A stretch of DNA of 64,000 nucleotides from Myxococcales bacterium. Lineage in GTDB: Bacteria; Myxococcota_A; Bradymonadia; REDH01. How positions within the stretch are numbered: the stretch's first letter is position 1; every line of letters starts with the position of its first letter. Shown piece by piece: positions 10,001 through 17,315 of the stretch. The stretch is taken from positions 16,375-80,374 of the forward strand of contig JACKDJ010000022.1 in the NCBI GenBank assembly GCA_020633625.1, read 5' to 3'. Below the pieces are notes generated by a model that was not told where the DNA came from, ran no database searches, and saw only the letters and a list, made by a program, of their open reading frames with translations. The position numbers and the translations under genes were made by a program.

Positions 10001-12340
10001 CTGAACCGGGTACGGCACGAGGGAGGGTGACCGGAAGATCTGGCTCTCGTCGCCGTTCGACTCGACGAGCGGCTCGATCGTCGCGGTGTCCACGGCGGAG
10101 AAACCGAACGCGGCCGCGGCTTCCGGGTACTCGTCGAAGTTGGGGAACGCGAGGGTCGTGCTCCGTGTCTCCGCCACCCACGCCATCAGCCGGGTCCACA
10201 CCTCTGGATCGACCAGCGCGTCGTCGAGCGACGAGTCGATCGCGATCTGCTGCATTCCGCCGGCGTCGAATGCGGCGACGAACTCCGCCGGGGTACGGAC
10301 GAGCTCGGCGCGCAGGCCTGCGCGCTGAGCGGCGATCGCGAACAACGACGGCGCGCTCGTGTCGGTGTCGAGTACCAGGGACCGCTGCGGGTCGGTGACC
10401 GCGAGCAGCTCGCCGGCGAGGAGCTGGAGGACGTCCATCGAGCGGTCGACGTCGGAGTCCGTCTGGCCTACGGACGCGAGCGCGAACCCGTTGGTCATCA
10501 CCTTGCCGTTGTGCGTGGTCACGATCGCAGCGCTCGTGTCGGGGAACCGCGCGACTACGGCCCCGAGCTCGGCGAGCTCCAGCGTGTCGCCAAGGTCGTC
10601 GAGGTCGAGCGTCGCCGCGGCGAGCGTCGACGGGGTGCGGTGCGGGAGCGAGAACACGCGGCCAAGGTTCGCAGTGTCGCGGACGACGTTGCGGGGCGAC
10701 GTGAGCTCCGTCGTCGGCGTGACGCCGAGCAGGCCGGCCAGGGCAGGGGAGTCGTCGAGGTCGACGGCCGCGACGATCACCGCACCGTCGGCGGAGATCC
10801 AGGCGTCGAGCGCCGCGACGAACGCTGCGTCGTCGAAGGCACCCGGCACGGCGCCGTACGACTCGACCAGAACCACAGAGGCGGCCGTGGTGCCGAGCGC
10901 GCCCTCGGCGTCGGCCGGCGTGGCAACGAGGAGCGGGTACAGGCCGGCGTCGGACGCCGCCTCGGACATCAGGCTGGGGACCCCGGCGTCGGCGGCGTCG
11001 GAGACGACGATCGCGACGGGCGCGATCGTCGCAGCGAAGGCGCGTGCGTTGTCGAGGAACTCCGTCGTGTCGCTCAGGCCGTCGGCGTCGGAGTCCGCGT
11101 CCGTCAGCTCACTAGGGTCGAAGCCGGCGATCACGAGCCCGCCGGCGAGATCGGCGAGCGCCGCAGCGTCGCCCGACGCGTCGCCGAAGCGCGCTACGAT
11201 CTGCAGCCCCCCCGTCGCCGAGAACGCGTCGCCGCTGTCGCCCGCTGCGTCGGCTCCGACCGCGAGCGAGGGGAGGGCGTAGGGCTGGGTGAAGAGCGCG
11301 CGCTCGAGACCTGCGGGTCCCGCGCTGACCGCGGCCGCAGTATCGCCGGTGTCGGCCACGGTGACGCCGAAGTGGGCGGCCCAGTCCGGGGCGCCGTCGA
11401 AGTCTGGCGAGAACACGAGCACGGGGGTGCCGGAGGCGCGGAGCGCGTCGATGGACGCGAGCAGGTCGGCGTCGGCGCTCGCGAGGTCTCGCAGCGAGAA
11501 GACTGCGGCGTAGTAGGTGTCGTCGGCCGCGAGCGCGTCGAGTTCGGCCGGGTCGGCCGGGCGCAGCACGTCGAGCTCGAGCTCGGTTGCCCACCGATCG
11601 ATCGCCGGGGCGTCGCCGTCGGCGTAGACGATGAGCGCGCTGGTCTGGAGGTCGAGAAGGACCGCCATCTCGTTCGCGATCAGCTCGACGAGGTCGCTCG
11701 TGCCGTCTCCGTCGGCGTCGGTGCCCGACGTGCCCGCGCGGAGCGAGTCGAACACCAGCCCCGAGTACATGATCTGGTTACCGAGTCCCGTTAGGACCGC
11801 CGGTGGTCCGTCGATCGCGCCGAAACGTGCCAGGATCAGTCCGTCGCCAACGGGGGTGCAGACGTCGCCGTTGTCAGGGTAGACGGCGGAGCCGATCGCC
11901 GGATCGGGCACGTCCTCGACGAAGTGAAAAATGTCGGCGTCTCCGTCGGGCGTCGAGAAGATCGACAGGCTCGACGGGTCTCGCGTGCAGCTCAGACCGA
12001 GGAGATCGGCGAACGCGGCGTTGCCATCGAGATTGCCATTGCTGACGAGGACCGGCGTGCCGGCTTCGATGAGCGTCCGCAAGGGGTCGAGCAGGGGGGC
12101 GCCCACCGAGAGCCGCGCGGCGTCGACGACGACGAGCTCCCACTCCGGCTGCGCGTCGATCGCAGCCTGGAACCCGGCGATGTTGCGGGTGTCGACCGAC
12201 GTCAGCCCAAGAAGCGTCGCCGCGTCCACCGCCTCGCGGCCGGGTGTAGTATCGTCGAGTACGAGCACCGATTCGGCCGCGGCTGTGGCGGCGGGGAGCG
12301 AGGTGGCGAGCGTGAGCGCGAGTGTGAGCCGTCGATGCAT
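7085..12340 (-). CDS. Giant exported MYXO-CTERM protein: four ~210-aa repeats, PKD and FN3-like modules
   Basis: 1751 residues from the ATG at 12340 (AAGG just upstream). A longer open frame running into the M20 peptidase gene is spurious. Order of parts: signal peptide (~1-23); four tandem alpha/beta units starting near residues 24, 233, 442 and 654, each opening with a beta strand like VLVLD/ALIVYAD and closing with an Asp-rich DxDxDG..D..EL..N segment; about three PKD-like domains (~862-1120, DFGDG motifs); a cadherin-like Ig segment; a calcium-type D-rich stretch; four FN3-like ~110-aa modules; and a C-terminal Gly-Cys, hydrophobic helix and RRRRR. The tail matches the MYXO-CTERM pattern, so the protein is probably displayed on the cell surface. 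Function unknown; adhesion or matrix role inferred. Confidence 0.85.
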   Translation of the reverse strand: MHRRLTLALTLATSLPAATAAAESVLVLDDTTPGREAVDAATLLGLTSVDTRNIAGFQAAIDAQPEWELVVVDAARLSVGAPLLDPLRTLIEAGTPVLVSNGNLDGNAAFADLLGLSCTRDPSSLSIFSTPDGDADIFHFVEDVPDPAIGSAVYPDNGDVCTPVGDGLILARFGAIDGPPAVLTGLGNQIMYSGLVFDSLRAGTSGTDADGDGTSDLVELIANEMAVLLDLQTSALIVYADGDAPAIDRWATELELDVLRPADPAELDALAADDTYYAAVFSLRDLASADADLLASIDALRASGTPVLVFSPDFDGAPDWAAHFGVTVADTGDTAAAVSAGPAGLERALFTQPYALPSLAVGADAAGDSGDAFSATGGLQIVARFGDASGDAAALADLAGGLVIAGFDPSELTDADSDADGLSDTTEFLDNARAFAATIAPVAIVVSDAADAGVPSLMSEAASDAGLYPLLVATPADAEGALGTTAASVVLVESYGAVPGAFDDAAFVAALDAWISADGAVIVAAVDLDDSPALAGLLGVTPTTELTSPRNVVRDTANLGRVFSLPHRTPSTLAAATLDLDDLGDTLELAELGAVVARFPDTSAAIVTTHNGKVMTNGFALASVGQTDSDVDRSMDVLQLLAGELLAVTDPQRSLVLDTDTSAPSLFAIAAQRAGLRAELVRTPAEFVAAFDAGGMQQIAIDSSLDDALVDPEVWTRLMAWVAETRSTTLAFPNFDEYPEAAAAFGFSAVDTATIEPLVESNGDESQIFRSPSLVPYPVQRTGAIYADHGDTLTITGDAQVAARFRFNIGPAAAVLAASGTAAVNAFCPREVADEDLNLDGVEDRVALFTNQMVRTGRVPVTVLGGPYSLDEGTTLALDASGSFDPFGETLSFAWDLDGDGDFDDATGAIATLDGRNLDGPSVKDVAVQVTNESRLRSVTRFTVPVANVAPTVSAGGNRTVNQGVAAAFNASVADVRDDTFLVEWDFGDGDTAVGPAQTHLYDTLGVYTVVVVVTDDDGGVTTATFDVTYQNVAPAIEIGTYAAFDEGGQLDVTAVVSDPGGDAFSVTWDFGDGGTGDGLTASHVYPDNGTFSLVATATDENGGIATDRATIQVRNVAPTVTSTPVTSVVAGTAYVYDATATDPGADTLVWTLVSGPAGMTVDAEGHVRWTPPPTGFDDVNVRISVADGDGGTATQNWTINIGFADSDSGGAPDVCELAFGFDSTDAADDATDPDEDGLTVAEECLAGSDPTVFSGPPAPTLVSPIDLATWNRAFVSLVVENVDDPDGDTVTYDFQLYAEGDLSGLVAELVGVAEDTAGNTTGLFESISLDEDHVYWWRARAVATDVTGPWSLATPFVFNQRNSPPTRPNALSPIDFAATRTPTLIVENALDPEFETLTYEFEIFRGITARADLRVAGETGLAEGDDGQTLWTVPVELEEGAQYTWRARARDGSGSVGPYEVVSFVVDEVNTTPPTPEIVSPTEESEVQPVSSVELRWRNVEDEDNDPVSYLGDFGTDPDFATIDRSFRIEQAPGASTTSVTIPINLEPSTTYYWRVAATDGRNTSAYAAASFTTPELFVNQPPGAPTPVAPGAGATFDVNEPVELIVDNAVDANGDVLVYEFQVAIDVDMRNLAETWEDVDETTDTTSVTYDPPGATSYFWRARAYDGVDYSPWTQPRGFRVQAVTTPDADPDAGSDVSEGDGDDAAPMGATSGTLGGGAGCAAAPVSGGSAAWTLAVVLGLVVARRRRR

Positions 12341-12432
12341 CCTTGACCTTCGAACATGGCGCCACCGCAACGAGGCGCGCGAGAGTCTCTCATTTCGCCC
12401 GGTTAGCACTGCCCCCGTTCCATCGCAACGCG

Positions 12433-13467
12433 CTACGCATCTCTGCGCCGAACCGGTAGCGTGCCCTCCAGCAGCCCCCGAACGAGCTCTCCGTACAGCG
12501 TCACGCCGTCGGCAATCTCGGCGACAGAGATGCGCTCGTCGGGCGAGTGAGCGGTGCGAATGTCGCCAGGCCCCGCGAGCACCACCGGCGCGAGGTGGTC
12601 CAGGTACGGTGCGTCCGTGTTGAAGGGCACGACGTCGGTCGCGAACCTGTCCGGCCACGCGAGGAGTCGGGTCGCCTCGTTTCGGGCCACCGTCTCGAGC
12701 TCGATGGATGGGCCAAGGGCCGCCCGCGCCAGCCGCTCCAGATCGTCGACCGGCACCGTCGCGCGAAAAAGCAGCTCCGCCTGCGCGCTCGGCGCGAACA
12801 CGTTGGCCGCTACACCGCCCGACACCGTGCCGACGTTCAATGTCGTGTCGCCGAGGCCGTCGACCGCAGGGAGATGAACCGCGAGAAGGCGGCCGAGTCC
12901 CGCGATGAGTTCGTGAATGGCGCTCTCGCCGGCCTCTGGAAACGCGCTGTGGCCGGCGCGCCCGTGGGCGCGCGCGACGGCCTTGAGAATCCCCTTCTGT
13001 CCGGAGCAAACGCGCCCCCGTGTCGGCTCACACAACACGGTCGTCCGAAGCGTCGCGTACGCCTGTCTCCCGGCTACCACGGCGCCGGCGTGGTCGACCT
13101 CCTCTCCAACGACCAGCAGAAAGCCGACGCGGCCAGCCAGCGCGTCCGGCAATGCCCGCCACGCCTCGAGCATCGCGAACAAGCCCCCCTTCGTGTCGCA
13201 GGCGCCGCGCGCGTAGATCACGCCGTCGCGCACCTCCGGCGGGATGAACGGAGGTACCGTGTCGAGGTGAGTGCACAGCAGCACCTCGGGCGCGGCCGTC
13301 GGCGCGGCTGCGAAGACGTTCCAGCGGCCGCGCCCCACCCGCTGTCGCCGCACGCGCAGCCCGGCCGCCGTCAGCTCGTCTTCTAGACGCCGAGCGAACG
13401 CCGCCTCGCGTCCCGTCGTCGAGTCGATCGACAGCCACTCTACGAGCCTCGGGATCTCCAGTGTCAC
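12433..13467 (-). CDS. M20-family metallopeptidase / deacylase (ArgE/DapE/ACY1-like)
   Basis: 344 residues from the GTG at 13467, preceded by a strong GGAGG about 6 nt upstream; an upstream in-frame extension lacks family sequence. All M20 di-zinc positions are visible: His67 (THLDT), Asp91 (ACDTKGG), catalytic Glu122 and metal Glu123 (GEEVD), a later acidic ligand in VLCEPT, and His307 (TAHSPDE). A dimerisation lid lies between about 165 and 275. The short length and the EEVD and CEPT motifs resemble LysK/DapE-type amino-acid deacylases more than aminoacylase I. The substrate cannot be fixed, since no arginine or lysine gene is nearby. It is probably cytoplasmic. Confidence 0.88.
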   Translation of the reverse strand: MTLEIPRLVEWLSIDSTTGREAAFARRLEDELTAAGLRVRRQRVGRGRWNVFAAAPTAAPEVLLCTHLDTVPPFIPPEVRDGVIYARGACDTKGGLFAMLEAWRALPDALAGRVGFLLVVGEEVDHAGAVVAGRQAYATLRTTVLCEPTRGRVCSGQKGILKAVARAHGRAGHSAFPEAGESAIHELIAGLGRLLAVHLPAVDGLGDTTLNVGTVSGGVAANVFAPSAQAELLFRATVPVDDLERLARAALGPSIELETVARNEATRLLAWPDRFATDVVPFNTDAPYLDHLAPVVLAGPGDIRTAHSPDERISVAEIADGVTLYGELVRGLLEGTLPVRRRDA

Positions 13468-13551
13468 AGAGCACCTCCGCGCCAAACAGTGAACAGACTT
13501 CTGCGCATACCGATCACCGTGGTCCTGCCACAACCAGCGCCGCCATGGGGC

Positions 13552-14592
13552 TCACCCGGGCTCCGAGTCGGCCCGCACCGCCAGCCAGCGCTCGAACGCG
13601 CGCGGTCCCTCGAACAGCGCGTTTGGCACCGCGAGGCTCTCGGCCTCGAGCGTGCCGACGCTCCACTCCTCGCTGAGCGCCCTCAACGAAGCAGCGGCGA
13701 GCCGATCGCGCCAGCCCCACAGACACGCGAGCGCGCCGCACAGCAGCGCGCCGTCCCAGCCACTCGCCTCGAGGCCGCCTCTTCCGGCCGCGGCGCTGCG
13801 CTTGCTCAGCCGCTCGCCGCGCTCGTCGGTCATCAGCGGGACGTGGCACCAGGCGGGCGCTACGACCCCGAGCGTATCGAACAGCGCGACTTGGCGCGCC
13901 GTCGAGCTCAGCAGGTCGCGGCCGCGGACGACCTCCGTAACGCCCGAATCGGCGTCGTCGACGACGACGGCGAGCTGGTACGCCCACAGCCCGTCACGGC
14001 GCCGGAGAACGAAGTCGCCGGCGTGAAGCGCCACCGCCTCGACGCGGGTCCCGCAGAGCGCGTCCCGGAACTCGACGTCGCCGCACGCGCGGAACCGGAC
14101 CGCGTGAGGCTCGCGATCTGCGCGCTCCCACGCCTCGCGCGGCTCGAGCCCGGCGCAAGTGCCCGGGTATACGCGCTCCCCCGACGGCCCGTGCGGGGCG
14201 CTGCCCGCCTCGGCGATGTCGCGACGCGAGCAGAAGCACGGGTAGACCGCACCGCTCGCATCGAGTCGGCGCAGGGCTTCGGAGTACAGACGGCTCCGCT
14301 CGGACTGCCGGACTCGTCGCTCGGGCTGGAGGTCTCGGTCGACCCAGTCGACGCCGAGCCAGCGGAGGTCGTCGACGATGGCCCGCTCGGCGCCCTCGAC
14401 CGTACGCGGCAGGTCGACGTCTTCGATACGGAGCACGAGGTCGCCGTCCGCGGCGAGTGCGCGGACGGCAGCCAGCGCGGACGTGGCGAGGTTGCCGACG
14501 TGCAGGTGTCCGGTGGGGCTCGGCGCGAGCCTGCCACGGTAGCGGCGCGTAGCGGTGCGGGACCCACTTATGTAAGTAGTTGTATCGGACAA
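13552..14592 (-). CDS. gluQ: Glutamyl-Q tRNA(Asp) synthetase
   Basis: About 346 residues; a truncated GlnRS/GluRS homologue that attaches glutamate to queuosine at position 34 of tRNA-Asp. Visible are the class I HIGH-type motif APSPTGHLHVGNL, the zinc site CFC...YPGTC (CxC plus YxxxC) typical of GluQ, and a KMSKS-like RLSKRSA. No anticodon-binding domain is present, as expected. The start is uncertain: the only start-like codon in frame just before YRGRLAPSPTG is TTG at 14590-14592, between two AT-rich palindromes. It is divergent from zapA and probably co-transcribed with the M20 peptidase gene 84 bp downstream. Confidence 0.88.
   Translation of the reverse strand: MSDTTTYISGSRTATRRYRGRLAPSPTGHLHVGNLATSALAAVRALAADGDLVLRIEDVDLPRTVEGAERAIVDDLRWLGVDWVDRDLQPERRVRQSERSRLYSEALRRLDASGAVYPCFCSRRDIAEAGSAPHGPSGERVYPGTCAGLEPREAWERADREPHAVRFRACGDVEFRDALCGTRVEAVALHAGDFVLRRRDGLWAYQLAVVVDDADSGVTEVVRGRDLLSSTARQVALFDTLGVVAPAWCHVPLMTDERGERLSKRSAAAGRGGLEASGWDGALLCGALACLWGWRDRLAAASLRALSEEWSVGTLEAESLAVPNALFEGPRAFERWLAVRADSEPG
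14565..14578. promoter_or_regulatory. AT-rich near-palindrome, possible operator (copy 1)
   Basis: CACTTATGTAAGTA is a near-perfect inverted repeat (ACTTATRTAAGT core) in otherwise very GC-rich DNA. It lies inside or just at the 5' end of gluQ, 30 bp centre to centre from a second copy, close to three helical turns. That spacing suggests cooperative binding by a dimeric regulator (inference). I do not recognise the regulator. Confidence 0.45.
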
Positions 14593-14594
14593 TT

Positions 14595-14608
14595 CACTTA
14601 TATAAGTG
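14595..14608. promoter_or_regulatory. Perfect 14-bp AT-rich palindrome, possible operator (copy 2)
   Basis: CACTTATATAAGTG is perfectly palindromic and shares its ACTTATRTAAGT core with the copy at 14565-14578. It sits immediately upstream of the proposed TTG start of gluQ and about 240 bp upstream of zapA, so it could control either gene. An alternative reading is a -10-like AT-rich promoter element. Confidence 0.5.
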
Positions 14609-14746
14609 CTTATGCGTTCTGGCGCGACGGCGCACTCGGCGACTTCGGTACCGCGGGTCCGTCGCGCTCGTGTCGGCACGCTACCACGACGGTGATGTGG
14701 CGACACGCGGCGGCATCGGCGTGGGACCGGCGTCGCGGTTCTCGGC

Positions 14747-14775
14747 TTGACAGCACCGGGGCCTCTCCGTACTGT
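14747..14775 (+). promoter_or_regulatory. Sigma-70-type promoter for zapA-fau-rny
   Basis: A perfect -35 box TTGACA (14747-14752) is followed after 17 bp by TACTGT (14770-14775). Transcription would start near 14782, giving a leader of about 54 nt before the zapA ATG at 14836. Position, spacing and orientation fit the cell-division/RNase Y gene group. Confidence 0.6.
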
Positions 14776-14835
14776 CGCGCGACGGTTCGACACCAGAATC
14801 GTCGCGTTTTTCGGTACTTCGCCCGCGAGGCCTTG

Positions 14836-15120
14836 ATGGTCCGCTCGGTTACGCTGCACGTGGCGGGCCAGAAGCTCAGCATCCGGACGGATGCCTCCGA
14901 CGCCGAGCTCACCGAGCTGGTGCAAGAGGTGACGAACCGAGTGCGCGACGTCCAGAGCGCGTCCATGACCGCTACCCAGGCCAAGGTCTTTTTGCTGACT
15001 GCCCTTTCGCTGGCCGACGAGCTGCGGCAGGCGCGCGCCGAGCTTGCGCGCGTCCGCGACGCCGTCACGCTGCATGCGCAGGGCGCGCTCAGCTTCACCG
15101 ACTCCGATGCACCCACCTGA
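14836..15120 (+). CDS. zapA: Cell division protein ZapA
   Basis: 94 residues, normal ZapA length. ZapA binds and bundles FtsZ filaments at the division site. The N-terminal beta region VRSVTLHVAGQKLSIRTD and the following helix are typical, then a coiled-coil dimerisation helix (about residues 45-85, ADELRQARAELARVRDAV). The ATG at 14836 is preceded by a weak GAGG; a long upstream in-frame extension would cover the promoter and is rejected. Its 3' end overlaps fau by 14 nt. The order zapA-fau is widely conserved; in many proteobacteria the 6S RNA gene lies between them, but the overlap leaves no room for it here. Confidence 0.9.
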   Translation: MVRSVTLHVAGQKLSIRTDASDAELTELVQEVTNRVRDVQSASMTATQAKVFLLTALSLADELRQARAELARVRDAVTLHAQGALSFTDSDAPT

Positions 15121-15742
15121 CGGCGAAGCGCCGTACCCATCTAACTCCGACGCGCTCGCGCTCCACAAGCACGCCCTGCGAGACTCGATGGTCGCCCGCC
15201 GCCGCGCGGTCGTCGCCGACGAAGTCGCGCGCTGCGCGCTCTTGTTCGGTGCGCGACTGACCGCGCTCCTGCGTGCGCACGGCGCGTCTCGCGTGGCCAC
15301 CTACGTGGCCGTGCGAGGCGAGGCCGACCCGTCGCACGTCGCCGCACCGGAGCTGCTAGCGCCGCGCTGCGTCGCGGCAGAGCTCGAGTTCGCCTCGACG
15401 AACGCCGCGGAGTGGCATCGCGGCGCGTTCGGCATTCCGGAGCCTGCGGGACCCGCGGTAGACATCACCGATCTCGACGCCGTGATCGTGCCGGGCGTCG
15501 CGTTCACGCCGCAGGGCGACCGTCTCGGACTCGGTGCCGGTTACTACGATCGGCTCCTCCCCCGCCTAAGGGCCGACGCGCTCACGGTCGGCCTCTGCTA
15601 CGACTGGCAGCTCGTCGCCGCGCTGCCGGTCGCTCCCCACGACGTCGCGGTCCGTTACGTCGTCACCGAAACTCGAACACTCGAGCGCGACGCCAGCCGC
15701 GGCGCTCGGCAGGAGCAAGCATGGAAATCGTCATTGGAGTGA
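15107..15742 (+). CDS. fau: 5-formyltetrahydrofolate cyclo-ligase
   Basis: 211 residues. The enzyme converts 5-formyl-THF to 5,10-methenyl-THF with ATP, returning a stored folate to the one-carbon pool. Family signatures are the N-terminal basic helix with MVARRR, the nucleotide-binding GLGAGYYDRLL (GxGxGYYDR), VPGVAFTPQGDRLG before it, and a final VVTETR segment. The ATG at 15107 lies inside zapA, and the 3' end overlaps rny by 22 nt. The order zapA-fau-rny indicates one operon driven from the promoter near 14747. Confidence 0.92.
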   Translation: MHPPDGEAPYPSNSDALALHKHALRDSMVARRRAVVADEVARCALLFGARLTALLRAHGASRVATYVAVRGEADPSHVAAPELLAPRCVAAELEFASTNAAEWHRGAFGIPEPAGPAVDITDLDAVIVPGVAFTPQGDRLGLGAGYYDRLLPRLRADALTVGLCYDWQLVAALPVAPHDVAVRYVVTETRTLERDASRGARQEQAWKSSLE

Positions 15743-17295
15743 TCGCGCTCGTCGTCGGCGTCGCGGCGGGGTTCGCCGTCGGCGCGGGTAGGGCGAAGAA
15801 GGCGGTCGAGTCGTACCAGTCTCGCGCCGAGGAAGACGGGCGCGCCCGAGCCGCCACGCTGACCGCCACTGCCGAGGGCGCCGCCGAGAAGCTCCGTGCG
15901 CAGGCCGAAGCCGACGCAGCACAGATTCGCACGCGCGCGGAGCGTGACGCCGAGCGTGCGAACGCTGAGCGCCGCGCCGAGATCGAGAAGGTCGACCTGC
16001 GGCTGTCGAAGCGTGAAGAGAAGCTCGACGAGCGCGCCTCCGAGCTCGATCACCGGCTCGCGGAGCTGTCGAAGGAGGAGAAAGAGGCCCAGCGCCTCTC
16101 GCAGTCGATCGCGGACAAGCAGCGCAACGTCGACTCTCGCCTCGGCGAGCTGCAGACGCGACTTGCCGAGATCGCCGGGCTCTCGCGCGACGAAGCTCGC
16201 GCCCAGATCATCGAATCCGTCACCGAGCAGGCGCGTCTCGACGCTGCGAAGGCGGCCCGCGAGATCGAGGAGTCCGCACTCGAAGAAGCCGAAAAGCGAG
16301 CGAAGAAGGTGCTCGCCGTTACCATCCAGCGCTACGCCGGCGAGTACGTCGCAGAGCGGACCGTCTCCGTCGTCAACCTCCCCAGCGACGAGATGAAGGG
16401 GCGCATCATCGGGCGCGAGGGACGAAACATCCGCGCCCTCGAGGCGGCGACCGGCGTCGACTTCATCGTCGACGACACCCCCGAGGCGATCATCGTCTCG
16501 GCGTTCGACCCGGTCCGCCGCGAGATCGCGCGCTTGTCGCTCGAGCGCCTCATGGCCGATGGCCGCATCCACCCGTCGCGCATTGAGGAGATCGTCGCGA
16601 AGACGACCAAGGAGGTCGACAAGATCTGCAAGGAGGCCGGCGAGCAGGCGGCGTTCGAGCTCGGCATCACCGGCCTGCACCCCGAGATCATCCGCTTCAT
16701 GGGGCGCCTCAAGTACCGCACGTCGTACGGTCAGAATATCTGGGCGCACAGCATCGAGGTCGGCTTCCTCTGCGGCCTGATGGCCGGCGAGCTCGGCCTC
16801 AACGTCAAGCTCGCGCGCCGCGCCGGGTTCCTGCATGACATCGGCAAGGCCATGGACCAAAGCGACGAAGGCGGCCACGCCATCGTCGGCGCCAACTTCA
16901 TCAAGAAGTACGGCGAGGACGAGCTGATCGTGAACGCCGTGGGCGCCCACCACGAGGAGATCAAGCCGGCGAGCGTCATCGCGCACCTCGTCATCGCCGC
17001 CGACGCGCTCTCCGGCGCGCGGCCCGGCGCGCGCCGCGAAGTGCTCGAGAGCTACGTCAAGCGCCTCGAGGACCTCGAGCGTATCTCGATGTCGTTCCCA
17101 GGCGTAGAGAAGTCGTTCGCGGTGCAGGCCGGACGCGAGGTACGCGTCATCGTCGCCAACGAGCGCGTCTCTGACGAGCAGGCGTCGATGCTGTCGCGCG
17201 ACATCGCCCGCAAGATCGAGCAGGACCTCACCTACCCGGGACAGATCCGAGTGACGGTGATCCGCGAGCTGCGCGCCACCGAAGTCGCGCGCTGA
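15721..17295 (+). CDS. rny: Ribonuclease Y
   Basis: 524 residues; a membrane-anchored endoribonuclease that starts mRNA turnover. Parts in order: N-terminal transmembrane helix (about 2-24), a long charged coiled coil (~25-210), a KH RNA-binding domain with GRIIGREGRNIRALE from about 227, and the HD domain with the HDIGKA metal motif (His372-Asp373) plus HHEE. The C-terminal domain ends TVIRELRATEVAR. The start ATG at 15721 has AGGAG about 7 nt upstream, inside fau. Length and domain order are normal, and all catalytic motifs are present. Confidence 0.96.
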   Translation: MEIVIGVIALVVGVAAGFAVGAGRAKKAVESYQSRAEEDGRARAATLTATAEGAAEKLRAQAEADAAQIRTRAERDAERANAERRAEIEKVDLRLSKREEKLDERASELDHRLAELSKEEKEAQRLSQSIADKQRNVDSRLGELQTRLAEIAGLSRDEARAQIIESVTEQARLDAAKAAREIEESALEEAEKRAKKVLAVTIQRYAGEYVAERTVSVVNLPSDEMKGRIIGREGRNIRALEAATGVDFIVDDTPEAIIVSAFDPVRREIARLSLERLMADGRIHPSRIEEIVAKTTKEVDKICKEAGEQAAFELGITGLHPEIIRFMGRLKYRTSYGQNIWAHSIEVGFLCGLMAGELGLNVKLARRAGFLHDIGKAMDQSDEGGHAIVGANFIKKYGEDELIVNAVGAHHEEIKPASVIAHLVIAADALSGARPGARREVLESYVKRLEDLERISMSFPGVEKSFAVQAGREVRVIVANERVSDEQASMLSRDIARKIEQDLTYPGQIRVTVIRELRATEVAR

Positions 17296-17315
17296 GCCTC
17301 CGCGAAGCCCCGAGC

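Noticed and set aside
12341..13009. Extension of the giant exported protein into the M20 peptidase gene
   Set aside because: The extension has no coding pattern and would hide the signal peptide that begins at the ATG at 12340.
14836..15107. Possible 6S RNA between zapA and fau
   Set aside because: The two coding regions overlap by 14 nt, so there is no room for it here.
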